This document shows positions 9,172 through 19,060 of a stretch of DNA of 64,000 nt, one piece after another (within the stretch, counting starts at the first letter, position 1; every line of letters begins with the position of its first letter). The stretch spans positions 1,048,186 to 1,112,185 of the forward strand of contig NZ_JACHGV010000001.1 of assembly GCF_014202475.1 (NCBI RefSeq), read 5' to 3'. This DNA is from Streptomyces paradoxus (lineage in GTDB: Bacteria; Actinomycetota; Actinomycetes; Streptomycetales; Streptomycetaceae). The notes beneath the pieces are model-generated. The model was not told the DNA's origin, did not search any database, and saw nothing but the letters and a program-made list of their open reading frames with translations. The position numbers and the translations under genes were made by a program.

Positions 9172-10776
9172 ATGAGAGCCGCCCTCCTCTACTCGGCCGC
9201 CGGGTCCTTGCTGCTGAGCATCCTCACCGCGGCCCCGGACACCGAGGACCGCACGGGGGCGGCCGAGCGACGCGGCACCGCCGTGGCCGCCGCACGCGCG
9301 AAGGCGGCCGGTGTCGCCTTCGGCCCGTGCCCCGACGCGCAGGACCTGCCCGGCAGCATGCAGTGCGGCACGGTACGCGTCCCGCTGGACTACGCCCGCC
9401 CCGACGGACGGCAGATCGAACTCTCCGTCAGCAGGGCCCGGGCCACGCGGAAGGACCCTCACAACAGCAGGCGCAAGGTTTCCCGGCAGGGCGCCCTCGT
9501 CCACAACCCGGGCGGCCCCGGCGCCACCGGCCTGTACTTCCCGCTCATCGGCCTGCTCCCCGAGTGGAAGCGGATCGCGGCCGCCTACGACCTCGTCGGC
9601 TACGCCCCGCGCGGGGTCGGCCGTTCGGCGCCGCTGTCGTGCAAGGACCCGAAGCAGTTCTTCACCGGGCCCTCGCAGGCGCCGTCCCACCCCTCGGAGC
9701 CGTACAAGCGGGAACGCATCGCCCGGGCGAAGGCGTACGCGCGCGGCTGCGCCGAGCAGGCCGGCGACGCGCTGCGCCACTACCACTCGCTGAACAACGC
9801 CCGTGACCTCGACGTGCTGCGCGCCGCGCTCGGCGAGGAGCGGCTGACCTTCATGGGCTCCTCGTACGGCACCTACTTCGGTGCCCTGTACGCGACGCTG
9901 TTCCCCGCGCACGTACGGCGGATGGTGTTCGACTCGGTGGTCCACCCCGACCCGGCGCGGATCTGGTACCGCAACAACCTCGGCCGGTCGGCCGCGTTCG
10001 AGGGCCGCTGGGCGGACTTCCGGGCGTGGATCGCCCGGCACGACGACGTCTACGGGCTGGGCGGGACCGCGCGGGAGGTGCTGCGCAGCTACGAGCGGGC
10101 GAGCGCGAGGCTGTCCGCCGAGCCGGCGGGCGGGAAGGTCGGGCCGGGGCAGTTGCAGGGGGCGTTCCTGCAGGCCGGGTACTACGACGACCAGTGGCCG
10201 CACCGCGCGCACGCGCTGTCGGCGTACCTCAAGGGCGACCCGAAGCCCCTGATCGAGCAGGCGGAACAGCACCCGGGGGCGGCGGCCGAGGCGGAGAACT
10301 CACGCGCGGTCTACCTGGCGGTCGAGTGCAACGACGCTCCCTGGCCCACGGACTGGCGGGTGTGGGACCGGGACAACACCCGGCTCGCGCGGGTGGCGCC
10401 CTTCGAGACCTGGGACAACGTGTGGACGAACCTGCCGTGCGCCTACTGGAGGGCGCCCCGGCAGCGGCCGCTCGACGTCGGCACCGGGCCGGGCGAGCTG
10501 CCGCCGACCCTGATCCTGGCCGCCGAGCGGGACGCCGCCACGCCGTACGACGGCGCCCTCGAACTGCGCGACCGTCTGGCCGGCTCGATCCTGGTGACGG
10601 AGCGGGACGCCGGCGCCCACGGGCTGGCGGGCGGACCGAACGCCTGCGTCAACGGCCACATGGAGGCGTATCTGCTGGAGGGCCGGCTGCCGGGGCGGCG
10701 CGCGCAGTGCGCCCCGCACGCCGAGCCGAAGCCGACGGCCCCGGACCGGGCCGGGGCCGTCGAACGGATCCGCTGA
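9172..10776 (+). CDS. Secreted alpha/beta hydrolase, tripeptidyl aminopeptidase (SlpD/SlpE/TAP) family
   Basis: This 534-residue protein has an N-terminal hydrophobic signal segment (residues 1-21, ending near TAAP). It carries the family's oxyanion region HNPGGPGATG, the nucleophile elbow GSSYGTYFG (Ser231), an acid in AAERDAATPYDG and a C-terminal His in AGAHGLAGG. These are the catalytic triad and C-terminal domain of Streptomyces tripeptidyl aminopeptidases, which release tripeptides from protein N-termini outside the cell. The start at ATG 9172 follows a weak AAGGGATA ribosome site. The signal region lacks a lipobox Cys, so the protein is likely secreted rather than a lipoprotein. Its stop abuts that of hemQ. 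Confidence 0.82.
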   Translation: MRAALLYSAAGSLLLSILTAAPDTEDRTGAAERRGTAVAAARAKAAGVAFGPCPDAQDLPGSMQCGTVRVPLDYARPDGRQIELSVSRARATRKDPHNSRRKVSRQGALVHNPGGPGATGLYFPLIGLLPEWKRIAAAYDLVGYAPRGVGRSAPLSCKDPKQFFTGPSQAPSHPSEPYKRERIARAKAYARGCAEQAGDALRHYHSLNNARDLDVLRAALGEERLTFMGSSYGTYFGALYATLFPAHVRRMVFDSVVHPDPARIWYRNNLGRSAAFEGRWADFRAWIARHDDVYGLGGTAREVLRSYERASARLSAEPAGGKVGPGQLQGAFLQAGYYDDQWPHRAHALSAYLKGDPKPLIEQAEQHPGAAAEAENSRAVYLAVECNDAPWPTDWRVWDRDNTRLARVAPFETWDNVWTNLPCAYWRAPRQRPLDVGTGPGELPPTLILAAERDAATPYDGALELRDRLAGSILVTERDAGAHGLAGGPNACVNGHMEAYLLEGRLPGRRAQCAPHAEPKPTAPDRAGAVERIR

Positions 10777-11508
10777 TCAGGCCAGAGAGGCGACCAGTTC
10801 GGCGATGTCCTTGCGGCGGCCCGTGTAGAACGGCACCTCCTCGCGGACGTGCCGGCGGGCCTCCGAGGCGCGCAGGTGACGCATGAGGTCGACGATGCGG
10901 TACAGCTCGTCGGCCTCGAAGGCGAGGATCCACTCGTAGTCGCCGAGGGAGAACGAGGCGACGGTGTTGGCGCGCACGTCCGGGTAGCCGCGGGCCATCT
11001 TGCCGTGGTCGGCGAGCATGCGGCGGCGGTCCTCGTCCGGCAGCAGGTACCAGTCGTAGGAGCGCACGAAGGGGTAGACGCTCACGTAGTCGCGGGGCGT
11101 CTCGTCGGCGAGGAACGCCGGGATGTGCGCGCGGTTGAACTCGGCGGGGCGGTGCAGCGCCATGTTCGACCAGACGGGCTCCAGGGCGCGGCCCAGCTTC
11201 GTCCGGCGGAAGAGGTTGTACGCCTCCTGCAGCGCGTCACTGGTCTCCGCGTGCCACCAGATCATGAGGTCGGCGTCGGCGCGCAGGCCCGACACGTCGT
11301 ACGTGCCGCGGATCGTCACGTCCTTGGCGGCGAGCTGGTCGAACAGCTCCCGGACCTCGTCGGCGTACCCGGCGCGGTCCTCGGGGAGGACGTCCTTCAG
11401 CTTGAAGACGGACCAGAGCGTGTAGCGGATGACCTCGTTGAGGTCCTTGGCCAGCTTGCCCTTGTTCGGGATCCTGCCGGACTCGGGGGTGGGGGCGTCG
11501 TTGCTCAT
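10777..11508 (-). CDS. hemQ: Coproheme decarboxylase (chlorite-dismutase family)
   Basis: This 243-residue protein belongs to the HemQ/chlorite dismutase-like family, which oxidatively decarboxylates coproheme to heme b in Gram-positive bacteria. The catalytic Tyr lies in YVSVYPF (Tyr145) and the proximal heme His in [10 protein letters not shown] (His168). The N-terminal ATG at 11508 follows AGGAG and lies only 4 bp after the hemY stop, so the two are co-transcribed. Together with hemE at 16.1-17.1 kb this marks the coproporphyrin-dependent heme route. Both catalytic residues are intact, so it is expected to be active. Confidence 0.92.
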   Translation of the reverse strand: MSNDAPTPESGRIPNKGKLAKDLNEVIRYTLWSVFKLKDVLPEDRAGYADEVRELFDQLAAKDVTIRGTYDVSGLRADADLMIWWHAETSDALQEAYNLFRRTKLGRALEPVWSNMALHRPAEFNRAHIPAFLADETPRDYVSVYPFVRSYDWYLLPDEDRRRMLADHGKMARGYPDVRANTVASFSLGDYEWILAFEADELYRIVDLMRHLRASEARRHVREEVPFYTGRRKDIAELVASLA

Positions 11509-11512
11509 GGCC

Positions 11513-12958
11513 TTATTCTCCTGCTCCGCCGTGCAGACTCTGCACCGGGTGGGCGGTGAGCTCCTGCACACCGCGCAGGTCGCCCCGGATCTGGTCCACG
11601 GCCGCGTAGGCGCTCGCGATGCAGGCCGGGATGCCGACGCCGTCGTAGGGGGCGCCGCAGACCGCGAGGCCGGGGAGCCGGGCGATGTGCTCGCGGACGC
11701 GGGCCACGCGCGCGTGGTGTCCGACGGGGTACTGGGGCAGGCCGTCGTCCCAGCGGGTGACGCGGGCCGCGACGGGTGCGGCGTCCAGGCCGGTCGCCGC
11801 CTTCAGGTCCTGCCGGGAGACGTCGACCAGCTCGGCGTCGTCACGCTGGAGGATCTCCGTCTCGCCGTACCGTCCGACGGAGGTGCGCAGGACGACGAGG
11901 TCCGGGTTCTCGTCGGCGATCCAGCCCCATTTCTGCGAGGCGAAGGTGGACGCCTTGATGGTGCGCCCGTCGACCGGCGGCACGAGGAAGCCGCTGCCGT
12001 CGGGCAGGGCCGTCCCGGAGCGGCGGTAGGCGAGGGTGATCAGGGCCATGGAGGCGTACTCGACGCCGTCGAGCTCGGCGGCGGCCCCCGGGTTCTCGGC
12101 GCGCAGCAGCCGGGCGGCGGCGGGGGCCGGAGCGGCGAGGATCACGGCGTCCGCGAGCCACTCCCGCTCCCCGGAACGGACCTCCCAGCCGCCCTCGGGG
12201 GTGCGGCGCAGGTCCGTCACCGGCGTCCCGGTCAGGATCTCGCCCCCGCGCGCCCGGACCGAGTCGGCCACCGCGAGCGGCAGGGTGCCGATGCCGCCCC
12301 GGATGCCCATGAAGACCGGGCCGGTCTGCCGGGCCGCGGCGGCCTTGGCCTGGAGCTCGCGGACCCCTTCCGTCAGGGAGGTGTGGGTCCTGGCCACCTG
12401 GAAGAGCTGCGGAACGGCCGAACGCATGGAGATGCGGTACGCGTCGCCCGCGTACACCCCGCCCAGCATGGGCTCCAGCAGGCGGTCGACGACCTCGCGG
12501 CCGAGGCGCTCCGCCACGAACTCCCCCACCGCCACGTCGTCGCCGACCTCGGTGCGGGGCAGCTCGGCGTCCCGCTCGATGCGGGCGAGGCCCTCCTCGG
12601 AGACCACGCCGGCCAGGGCGGACGCGGTGCCGGGCACGCCCATCACATGCCCCTTGGGGAAGGGGCGCAGGGCACCGCGGGTCCACAGCGAGGCGGTCGC
12701 CGTGGCCGGGGGCTGGAGGCGGTCGGCGAGGCCCACCTCGCGCGCCAGCGCCACCGCCTCGGGGCGGCGGGCCAGCATCGACTCGGCGCCGAGATCCACG
12801 CGCGCACCCGCGACCTCCCCGGGCAGCAGCTTGCCGCCGACCCGGCCGGAGGCCTCCAGCACGGTCACCCGCGCCCCGCGCTCCAGCAGCCGGTGCGCGG
12901 CGGCCAGCCCCGCGATGCCCGCCCCGATGACGACGACCTGCCCTTGAACTTCGCGCAT
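11513..12958 (-). CDS. hemY: Coproporphyrinogen III oxidase (HemY/HemG/CgoX type)
   Basis: This 481-residue flavoprotein starts with the FAD-binding motif [16 protein letters not shown] and [12 protein letters not shown], typical of protoporphyrinogen/coproporphyrinogen oxidases. It also has a C-terminal FAD-contact block [17 protein letters not shown]. In actinobacteria the enzyme oxidises coproporphyrinogen III to coproporphyrin III, just before ferrochelatase and HemQ. The gene runs directly into hemQ with a 4-bp gap, so the two later enzymes of the pathway are made together. Annotations may call it hemG; the substrate assignment follows the presence of hemQ. Confidence 0.88.
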   Translation of the reverse strand: MREVQGQVVVIGAGIAGLAAAHRLLERGARVTVLEASGRVGGKLLPGEVAGARVDLGAESMLARRPEAVALAREVGLADRLQPPATATASLWTRGALRPFPKGHVMGVPGTASALAGVVSEEGLARIERDAELPRTEVGDDVAVGEFVAERLGREVVDRLLEPMLGGVYAGDAYRISMRSAVPQLFQVARTHTSLTEGVRELQAKAAAARQTGPVFMGIRGGIGTLPLAVADSVRARGGEILTGTPVTDLRRTPEGGWEVRSGEREWLADAVILAAPAPAAARLLRAENPGAAAELDGVEYASMALITLAYRRSGTALPDGSGFLVPPVDGRTIKASTFASQKWGWIADENPDLVVLRTSVGRYGETEILQRDDAELVDVSRQDLKAATGLDAAPVAARVTRWDDGLPQYPVGHHARVARVREHIARLPGLAVCGAPYDGVGIPACIASAYAAVDQIRGDLRGVQELTAHPVQSLHGGAGE

Positions 12959-13116
12959 GGCCCCAGCCTCTCAGACCTCACCGACAGCGCCGCCGCGCCC
13001 CGGTGTCCTTCACGAGTCCCGACCGTGACCGCATCGGAACCGTCCCGGGCCAAACGTCCGGCCCGGTCCGGGCGTCGAAGAAGCGTCAGCAGAATCGACC
13101 CTCGGGGGATGCCCGC

Positions 13117-14124
13117 ATGCGCACACGACGATCCGCACGACGCCCCGCCCCGGCCCTGGCCGCACTCCTGCTGGCCGCCGCCCTCGCGGTCACCGGGTGC
13201 AGCGCCGGGGACGACAGCGGCGGCAGCAGTTCCGCCGCCGACCGCGGGGCGGCCACGTCCCGGGCGGACGACAAGGCCGTCTCGGGGGAGGCCGCCCCCG
13301 GGGGCGCCGGGAGCGGCGCCAGGGCCACGGCGCCGCCGAAGGTCACCGCGAGCCACATCATCCGCACCGCTTCCCTGACCGTTCAGGTCAAGGACGTCCC
13401 GAAGGCCCTGGAGCAGGCCCGCACCGGCACCGAGAACGCGGGGGGCTACGTCGGCAACGAGACCACCACCCGGGACGCCGAGGGCCATGAGCGCACCCGG
13501 GTCGTGCTGCGGGTGCCCGTCGAGAAGTACGACGAGGTCCTCGCCGAACTGGAGGGCACCGGCAAACTGCTCGACCGCAGCGCGAAGGCGGAGGACGTCA
13601 CCGACCAGGTCGTGGACGTGGAGAGCCGGATCAAGACGCAGCGCGCCAGCGTGGCCCGGATCCGCGAGCTGATGGACCAGGCCGGCAAGCTCAGTGACGT
13701 GGTGACCCTGGAGAGCGAGCTGAGCACCCGCCAGGCCGACCTGGAGGCGCTGCTCGCCCGGCAGAAGTCCCTGAAGGACCGCACCAGCCTGGCCACCATC
13801 ACCCTGGCGCTGTCCGAGACCCCGGTGAAGAAGGAGGCCAAGGAGGACGACCCGGGCTTCGTCGACGCGCTCGCGGGCGGCTGGAACGCGTTCGTGACGA
13901 TGCTGCGCTGGCTCGCGGTGGCCTTCGGCGCGGTACTGCCGTTCGCGGCGGTGGCCGCGCTGCTCGTCCTGCTGTGGGTGCGGGTCGTACGCCCCCGGCT
14001 GCCGCGGCGTCCCGAGCCCGCGCCCGCGACGACCGCCCTCGGCCCGCTGCCGATGGCCCGGCCGGCGCCGGAGTCCACCCGGCCGCGGACCCCGGACGGG
14101 CAGGGCCGAGGCGGACAGGACTGA
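13117..14124 (+). CDS. DUF4349 lipoprotein
   Basis: This 335-residue protein has an Arg-rich N-terminus, a hydrophobic core and a lipobox LAVTGC (Cys28), so it should be a lipoprotein. Residues 85-240 form the DUF4349 domain, including a central coiled-coil-like region rich in Glu, Arg, Ser and Gln that follows VVDVESRIKTQRASVARI. A transmembrane helix follows at about residues 265-290, then a Pro-rich cytoplasmic tail. The double membrane anchoring (lipid plus helix) matches DUF4349 proteins, whose role is unknown. Start ATG 13117 follows CGGGGGA. It is separated by 27 bp from the next flavoprotein gene. Confidence 0.8.
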   Translation: MRTRRSARRPAPALAALLLAAALAVTGCSAGDDSGGSSSAADRGAATSRADDKAVSGEAAPGGAGSGARATAPPKVTASHIIRTASLTVQVKDVPKALEQARTGTENAGGYVGNETTTRDAEGHERTRVVLRVPVEKYDEVLAELEGTGKLLDRSAKAEDVTDQVVDVESRIKTQRASVARIRELMDQAGKLSDVVTLESELSTRQADLEALLARQKSLKDRTSLATITLALSETPVKKEAKEDDPGFVDALAGGWNAFVTMLRWLAVAFGAVLPFAAVAALLVLLWVRVVRPRLPRRPEPAPATTALGPLPMARPAPESTRPRTPDGQGRGGQD

Positions 14125-14151
14125 AATGCCGGGCTCCCGTAGCGTGTTCGC

Positions 14152-15540
14152 ATGAACATGAGCCGTGCACGGGAGCGACTGGTCGTCATCGGCGGCGACG
14201 CCGCGGGCATGTCCGCGGCGTCGCAGGCGCGCCGCCTGAAGGGCCCCGGCGAGCTGGAGATCGTGGCGTTCGAACGGGGCCACTTCACGTCGTACTCGGC
14301 CTGCGGCATCCCCTACTGGGTCGGCGGCGACGTCACCGACCGGGACCGGCTCATCGCCCGCACCCCCGAGGAGCACCGCGCCCGGGACATCGACCTGCGG
14401 CTGCGCACCGAGGTGACGGAACTGGACCTCGACGGGCAGCGGGTACGCGCACGTGACGCCGACACCGGCGAGGAGTCCTGGACGCCGTACGACCGGCTCG
14501 TGATCGCGACCGGCGCCCAGCCGATCCGGCCCGACATGCCTGGGGCCGACGCGCCCGGGGTGCACGGCGTGCAGACCCTGGACGACGGCCAGGCGCTCCT
14601 CGACACGCTGGAACGCACGCGGGGCCGCCGCGCGGTCGTCGTCGGGGCCGGCTACATCGGCGTGGAGATGGCCGAGGCCCTCATCAACCGCGGCTACGAG
14701 GTGACGGTCGTCAACCGCGGCAGCGAACCCATGTCGACCCTCGACCCCGACATGGGCCGCCTGGTGCACGAGGCCATGGAGGGCCTGGGCATCACGATGG
14801 TCAACGACGCCGAGGTCACGAAGATCCTCACCGGGGGCGACGGACGGGTGCGGGCGGTGGTCACCGAGGACCGCGAGTTCCCGGCGGACGTCGTCGTCCT
14901 CGGCATCGGCGTCCGCCCCGAGACGGCCCTCGCGAAGGCCGCCGGACTCCCCCTCGGCCCGCACGGCGGTCTCCTCACGGACCGCTCGATGCGGGTGCGC
15001 GGCCACGAGGACATCTGGGCCGGCGGCGACTGCGTCGAGGTCCTCGACCTGGTATCCGGCCAGGACCGGCACATCCCGCTGGGCACCCACGCCAACAAGC
15101 ACGGCCAGGTCATCGGCACCAACATCGGCGGCGGTTACGCCACCTTCCCGGGCGTGGTCGGCACGGCGGTCAGCAAGGTCTGCGACCTGGAGATCGCCCG
15201 CACGGGCCTGCGCGAGAAGGACGCCCACCGGGTGGGCCTGCGCTTCGAGTCGGTCACCATCGAGTCGACCAGCCGCGCGGGCTACTACCCGAACGCCTCC
15301 CCCATGACGGTCAAGATGCTCGCCGAGCACCGCACGGGCCGCCTGCTCGGCGTCCAGATCGTCGGCCGGGAGGGCGCCGGCAAGCGGGTCGACATCGCGG
15401 CGGTCGCCCTCACGGCGGGCATGACGGCGGAACAGATGACGACCCTGGACCTCGGCTACGCCCCGCCGTTCTCCCCGGTCTGGGACCCGGTCCTGGTGGC
15501 GGCCCGCAAGGCGGCGGCGAAGGTGCGCGGCACCTCGTAG
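14152..15540 (+). CDS. CoA-disulfide reductase-like pyridine nucleotide-disulfide oxidoreductase
   Basis: This 462-residue flavoprotein has an N-terminal FAD motif (VVIGGDAAGMSAA), a central NAD(P)H motif (VVVGAGYIGVEMAEAL) and a C-terminal dimerisation domain. The segment YSACGIPYW places a single redox-active Cys as in CoA-disulfide reductases and related NADH oxidases (family pattern S-x-C-G-x-P-Y). It may reduce CoA or other thiol disulfides, or act as an NADH oxidase; sequence cannot separate these. The start ATG at 14152 gives the expected short lead before the FAD motif; no strong ribosome site is seen. It probably shares a transcript with the DUF4349 gene. Confidence 0.8.
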   Translation: MNMSRARERLVVIGGDAAGMSAASQARRLKGPGELEIVAFERGHFTSYSACGIPYWVGGDVTDRDRLIARTPEEHRARDIDLRLRTEVTELDLDGQRVRARDADTGEESWTPYDRLVIATGAQPIRPDMPGADAPGVHGVQTLDDGQALLDTLERTRGRRAVVVGAGYIGVEMAEALINRGYEVTVVNRGSEPMSTLDPDMGRLVHEAMEGLGITMVNDAEVTKILTGGDGRVRAVVTEDREFPADVVVLGIGVRPETALAKAAGLPLGPHGGLLTDRSMRVRGHEDIWAGGDCVEVLDLVSGQDRHIPLGTHANKHGQVIGTNIGGGYATFPGVVGTAVSKVCDLEIARTGLREKDAHRVGLRFESVTIESTSRAGYYPNASPMTVKMLAEHRTGRLLGVQIVGREGAGKRVDIAAVALTAGMTAEQMTTLDLGYAPPFSPVWDPVLVAARKAAAKVRGTS

Positions 15541-15555
15541 CGGGGCAGGTGCTCC

Positions 15556-15590
15556 GGGGGGCGCGGGGAGCTGCGCGACAAGCCACAGAC
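15556..15590 (+). repeat. Streptomyces interspersed intergenic repeat, copy 1
   Basis: The segment GCGCGGGGAGCTGCGCGACA with flanking bases (15556-15590) lies just after a stop codon. It matches, in opposite orientation, 20455-20482 almost perfectly (27 of 28 bases). This short element is familiar from intergenic positions in many streptomycete genomes. Its position 16 bp after the stop suggests a 3'-end role, but none is shown. Confidence 0.6.
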
Positions 15591-15633
15591 GTCGCGCACC
15601 CGGCGACGACCCCGCACCCCCTCGGCGAAGCCC

Positions 15634-15966
15634 TTACGCCGTCCCGGCCGTACCGTTGATCCGGTCGATCGCCTGCCGCGCCTGCTCCGCCGGCGGCCGG
15701 GACGGCAACGAGGACACCGACGCGGGCGCCGCCGTCACCGCCGGCGGCTGCTCCCCGGCCGGCTTCGCGTGCGAGGCCACGCGGGTCGACCGCAACCGAT
15801 GGCTCACCGCCTCCTCCAGCGTCACGGGCCGCCGCAACTGGGTGGCCAGCCGCCCCGCGTCCTGGCCGAGACGGGCCACGTCCTCCCAGGGCAGCCGCAC
15901 CACCAGCGTCAGCTCCGCCTCACCGTCGGGCAGTGCGTGCATCGCGGGAGTAACTCGGTCGTTCAT
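15634..15966 (-). CDS. Small hypothetical protein
   Basis: The 110-residue product starts at ATG 15966 with GAGGAA upstream; the longer frame to 16056 adds a Cys/Arg-rich stretch that looks non-coding. Residues 1-60 are charged and contain ELTLVVRLPWEDVARLGQDA and a Thr-Leu-Glu-Glu-Ala helix that could be a small DNA- or protein-binding fold. The C-terminal half is Ala/Pro/Ser-rich and probably disordered. I do not recognise a family. Third-position GC is high in this frame, which supports coding. It lies 114 bp from the hemE stop, on the same strand. Confidence 0.6.
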   Translation of the reverse strand: MNDRVTPAMHALPDGEAELTLVVRLPWEDVARLGQDAGRLATQLRRPVTLEEAVSHRLRSTRVASHAKPAGEQPPAVTAAPASVSSLPSRPPAEQARQAIDRINGTAGTA

Positions 15967-16080
15967 CGCCTGTTCCTCACGTCGGCCCCGCGACCCGCCT
16001 TCCCCGCGCCGCGGGCGGTTGCCGACACATACGCACGCCCGTACGGCCGCGTTCACCGAACCGGCCGATCGGGCCGCGCG

Positions 16081-17148
16081 TCAGCGCGCCGTCCGGGTGT
16101 GCACGTGCTCCACGAGCCGCGTCAGCGCGTCCGGGTCGGTGGAGGGCATGACGCCGTGACCGAGGTTGAAGATGTGGCCCTCCAGGTCCTTCGCCGAGTC
16201 CAGGACCTCCAGGGTCTTGGCCTCGACGGCCTCGGTCGGGGCGAACAGCACGGTCGGGTCGAGGTTGCCCTGGAGTGCCTTGCCGGGGCCGATCCGGCGG
16301 GCGGCCTCGTCCATCGGGACGCGCCAGTCGACGCCGACGACATCCGCGCCGGCCTCGCCCATCAGGCCCAGCAGCTCGCCGGTGCCGACCCCGAAGTGGA
16401 TGCGCGGGACGCCGTAGCCCGCCACGGCCTCGAAGACCTTCGCCGAGGCGGGCAGCACCGAACGCCGGTAGTCGACGGGGGCCAGCGCACCGGCCCAGGA
16501 GTCGAACAGCTGCACCGCCGAGGCGCCCGCCTCGATCTGCACCTTCAGGAAGGCGGCGGTGATGTCCGCCAGGCGGTCGAGCAGGTCGGCCCACAGCTCC
16601 GGGTCGCCGTACATCATCGCCTTGGCGTTCTCGTACGTGCGGGACGGGCCGCCCTCGACGAGGTAGCTGGCGAGGGTGAAGGGGGCGCCGGCGAAGCCGA
16701 TGAGGGGCGTGGAGCCGAGCTCGCGGGTGAGCAGACCGATGGCCTCGGTGACGTAGGAGACGTCCTCGGGGGTCAGGTCGCGCAGCTGCGCGAGGTCGGC
16801 GCGGGTGCGGATCGGGTGCTCGACGACCGGGCCGACGCCGGGCTTGATGTCGAGGTCGATGCCGATGGCCTTGAGCGGGACGACGATGTCGCTGAAGTAG
16901 ATCGCCGCGTCCACGCCGTGCCGGCGCACCGGCTGGAGCGTGATCTCGGTGACCAGTTCGGGCCGCATGCAGGACTCCAGCATCGGAACGCCCTCGCGCA
17001 CCTTGCGGTACTCCGGCAGTGAGCGCCCGGCCTGCCGCATGAACCACACCGGCGTGTGCGGCACGGGCTCGCGCCGACAGGCCTTGAGGAAGGCGGAGTC
17101 GTACGGGGCGGACGGCTGCTGGGCCCGAGGGGCGTCGTTGGCACTCAC
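16081..17148 (-). CDS. hemE: Uroporphyrinogen III decarboxylase
   Basis: This 355-residue enzyme converts uroporphyrinogen III to coproporphyrinogen III in the cytoplasm. Both family signatures are present: [18 protein letters not shown] near the N-terminus, with the substrate-binding Arg residues, and [17 protein letters not shown] in the middle. The start is GTG 17148; an upstream extension to 17253 would overlap the divergent gene's promoter and has no ribosome site. It feeds HemY and HemQ encoded at 10.8-13 kb. Transcription is divergent from the DUF3000 gene. Confidence 0.93.
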   Translation of the reverse strand: MSANDAPRAQQPSAPYDSAFLKACRREPVPHTPVWFMRQAGRSLPEYRKVREGVPMLESCMRPELVTEITLQPVRRHGVDAAIYFSDIVVPLKAIGIDLDIKPGVGPVVEHPIRTRADLAQLRDLTPEDVSYVTEAIGLLTRELGSTPLIGFAGAPFTLASYLVEGGPSRTYENAKAMMYGDPELWADLLDRLADITAAFLKVQIEAGASAVQLFDSWAGALAPVDYRRSVLPASAKVFEAVAGYGVPRIHFGVGTGELLGLMGEAGADVVGVDWRVPMDEAARRIGPGKALQGNLDPTVLFAPTEAVEAKTLEVLDSAKDLEGHIFNLGHGVMPSTDPDALTRLVEHVHTRTAR

Positions 17149-17239
17149 GGGGCCAAGTTTCGCACGCCGCCGGACAGCACTATTCAGCCCCTGGACAGGC
17201 GCGGGGGTGTCTAGCCCGGCACCCGGGCTCCGGTCCCCG

Positions 17240-17245
17240 TAACCT
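17240..17245 (+). promoter_or_regulatory. -10-like element for a possibly leaderless DUF3000 transcript
   Basis: TAACCT lies six bases before ATG 17252, where no Shine-Dalgarno sequence is present. This spacing places the transcription start at or next to the start codon, a pattern common in actinobacterial leaderless mRNAs. The same arrangement recurs at 63597-63602. It is predicted from spacing only; no convincing -35 hexamer was found. Confidence 0.35.
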
Positions 17246-17251
17246 TCCCGC

Positions 17252-17926
17252 ATGGCTGCGGCTCAGGGACGACTGTCGGACGGCGCTGGCGGTATGGACG
17301 AAGCGAAGGACACCGAGAAGGGCCGGCGGGAGGCGGACTCCGCCCCGCCGCCCTTCCGGGCCGCCGTCGACGCGCTCAGGGCGGCGCGGCTGCGGCCCCA
17401 GATCGAGGTCGAGCCGACGCCCGCGCCGAAGCGGCTCGCCCCCTACTCCTACGCGCTGGAGGCGGCGGTCGTCGACGGCGACCAGGACCTGGCCGACGGC
17501 CGGCTGGTACTGCTGCACGACCCGGCCGGGCACGACGCGTGGCGGGGCACGTTCCGGCTGGTGACGCTGGTGCGCGCGGAGCTGGAGCCGGAGATGGCGG
17601 CGGATCCGCTGCTGCCGGAGGTGTGCTGGTCCTGGCTGACCGGTGCGCTGCAGGCCCGCGGGCTGACGTACGGGGAGCCGAGCGGCACCGTCACACGCGC
17701 GAGCTCCCACTACTTCGGCGGGCTGTCCGCGCGCCCGGCCGCCTCGCAGATCGAGATCCGGGCGTCGTGGACGCCGCGTGAGGGCCTGGGCGGGTCCCCG
17801 GACACGGCGGCGCACCTGGCGTCCTGGTGCGATCTGCTCGCCCAGATCGCGGGGCTGCCCCCGGCCGGTCCGGGCGACGCGTCCGTGGTGACACTGCCCC
17901 AGCGGCGAGGCCCGCAGTCCCGCTGA
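17252..17926 (+). CDS. DUF3000 domain protein
   Basis: This 224-residue protein matches the actinobacterial DUF3000 family along most of its length (residues 30-210), for example [12 protein letters not shown] and [11 protein letters not shown]. It has no membrane segment or signal peptide, and function is unknown. The start ATG 17252 is used because of the leaderless promoter geometry; a later ATG after 13 codons is possible. In streptomycetes this gene commonly sits opposite hemE and upstream of a response regulator and ribonuclease D, as here. Confidence 0.78.
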   Translation: MAAAQGRLSDGAGGMDEAKDTEKGRREADSAPPPFRAAVDALRAARLRPQIEVEPTPAPKRLAPYSYALEAAVVDGDQDLADGRLVLLHDPAGHDAWRGTFRLVTLVRAELEPEMAADPLLPEVCWSWLTGALQARGLTYGEPSGTVTRASSHYFGGLSARPAASQIEIRASWTPREGLGGSPDTAAHLASWCDLLAQIAGLPPAGPGDASVVTLPQRRGPQSR

Positions 17927-17957
17927 AACGACCCCGGACCGACCTCTGATCCACCCC

Positions 17958-17996
17958 TGACCGCCCCGCACTGATCGATCTTGTGCGGGGCGGTCA
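17958..17996. terminator. Rho-independent-like hairpin after DUF3000 gene
   Basis: A 14-bp perfect stem (TGACCGCCCCGCAC at 17958-17971 paired with 17983-17996) with an 11-base loop lies 31 bp after the stop. It has no T-tract, as is usual for streptomycete terminators. Confidence 0.7.
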
Positions 17997-18271
17997 ACCA
18001 TGTCCTGCCGACGATCACACCTGCGTACCCCTCTTGGCCGAATCACTTTGTCGATACGGCCACTTTCGACCGCGTACCGACGCAGACCGAAACCGTTCCA
18101 CCTTCGAATGATCGACCGCGTGTCCGAATTGCACGGATTGTTATCACTGAATCGTGATCATTTTCTAAAGGCGGACGGGTTCGGTGCCGAAGACGACTGT
18201 GACCTTGAAAGCACGGTTCGTCCCGGCTTCATCCCCCCGAGCCGGCCCCGTCCCGCACCCCAGGAGGCCTG

Positions 18272-18934
18272 GTGTCCGTTCTCCTCGAGCAGCCCGCAAG
18301 CCTGGTCGCCTACCGCCCGAACAAGCCGACCGCCATGGTGGTCGTGGCCGACCCGCGCGTCCGCTCCACCGTCACCCGCCACCTGTGGGCGCTCGGTGTG
18401 CGCGACGTCATCGAGGCCTCGTCCATCGCGGAGGCTCGTCCCCGCATCGGCAACCCCCGCGACATCTGTGTCGCCGACGTCCACCTGCCGGACGGTTCCG
18501 GCCTCACCCTGCTGTCGGAGACGCGCGCCGCGGGCTGGCCCAACGGGCTCGCCCTCTCCGCCGCCGACGACATCGGCGCCGTGCGCAACGCACTCGCCGG
18601 CGGAGTGAAGGGGTACGTCGTCACCGGCACCCGTACCAACGTCGGGCTCCCCACCCGGCCGGGCGCCGCCCCCATCGGCGCCGCCGCCGCGCGACTGCAC
18701 CGCCGCCCCCCGGGCGCCCCGAGCCACCCGGGCGGCTACCGCGAACTGTCCGGCCGCGAGGTCGAGGTGCTGAGGCTGGTCGCGGAGGGCCAGTCGAACA
18801 AGGCGATCGGCGTCTCGATGGGCCTGTCCGCCCTGACCGTCAAGAGCCACCTCGCCCGCATCGCCCGCAAGCTCGGCACGGGCGACCGGGCCGGCATGGT
18901 CGCGGTGGCGCTGCGGACCGGGATCATCCACTGA
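18272..18934 (+). CDS. Orphan NarL/LuxR-family response regulator, atypical receiver
   Basis: This 220-residue protein starts at GTG 18272 with AGGAGG upstream. The receiver domain (residues 20-135) has the phospho-acceptor candidate Asp69 in VADVHLPDG, but its acidic pocket shows only one Asp (VVVADPRVR) and the usual Lys near residue 118 is not evident (GYVVTGTR). It may therefore work without standard phosphorylation. Residues 150-215 form a LuxR-type helix-turn-helix (LSGREVEVLRLVAEG, then TVKSHLARIARKLG). No kinase gene is adjacent. The AT-rich 200 bp upstream (18010-18190) should hold its promoter. Confidence 0.85.
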   Translation: MSVLLEQPASLVAYRPNKPTAMVVVADPRVRSTVTRHLWALGVRDVIEASSIAEARPRIGNPRDICVADVHLPDGSGLTLLSETRAAGWPNGLALSAADDIGAVRNALAGGVKGYVVTGTRTNVGLPTRPGAAPIGAAAARLHRRPPGAPSHPGGYRELSGREVEVLRLVAEGQSNKAIGVSMGLSALTVKSHLARIARKLGTGDRAGMVAVALRTGIIH

Positions 18935-18969
18935 CCCGCTCCGCCGTGACTCTCCGTGACCCTTCTGGC

Positions 18970-19004
18970 ACGTGAACGGGGCCGGCCGTCGGCCCCGTTC
19001 ACGT
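18970..19004. terminator. Terminator hairpin after the orphan response regulator gene
   Basis: A 14-bp perfect stem (ACGTGAACGGGGCC at 18970-18983 with 18991-19004) has a 7-base loop. It starts 35 bp after the stop codon. Confidence 0.75.
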
Positions 19005-19060
19005 CACGCACGGTTCGCGAACCCGCCGCTTCCCCGACATGACTGGTTTGCGACCCTCGG

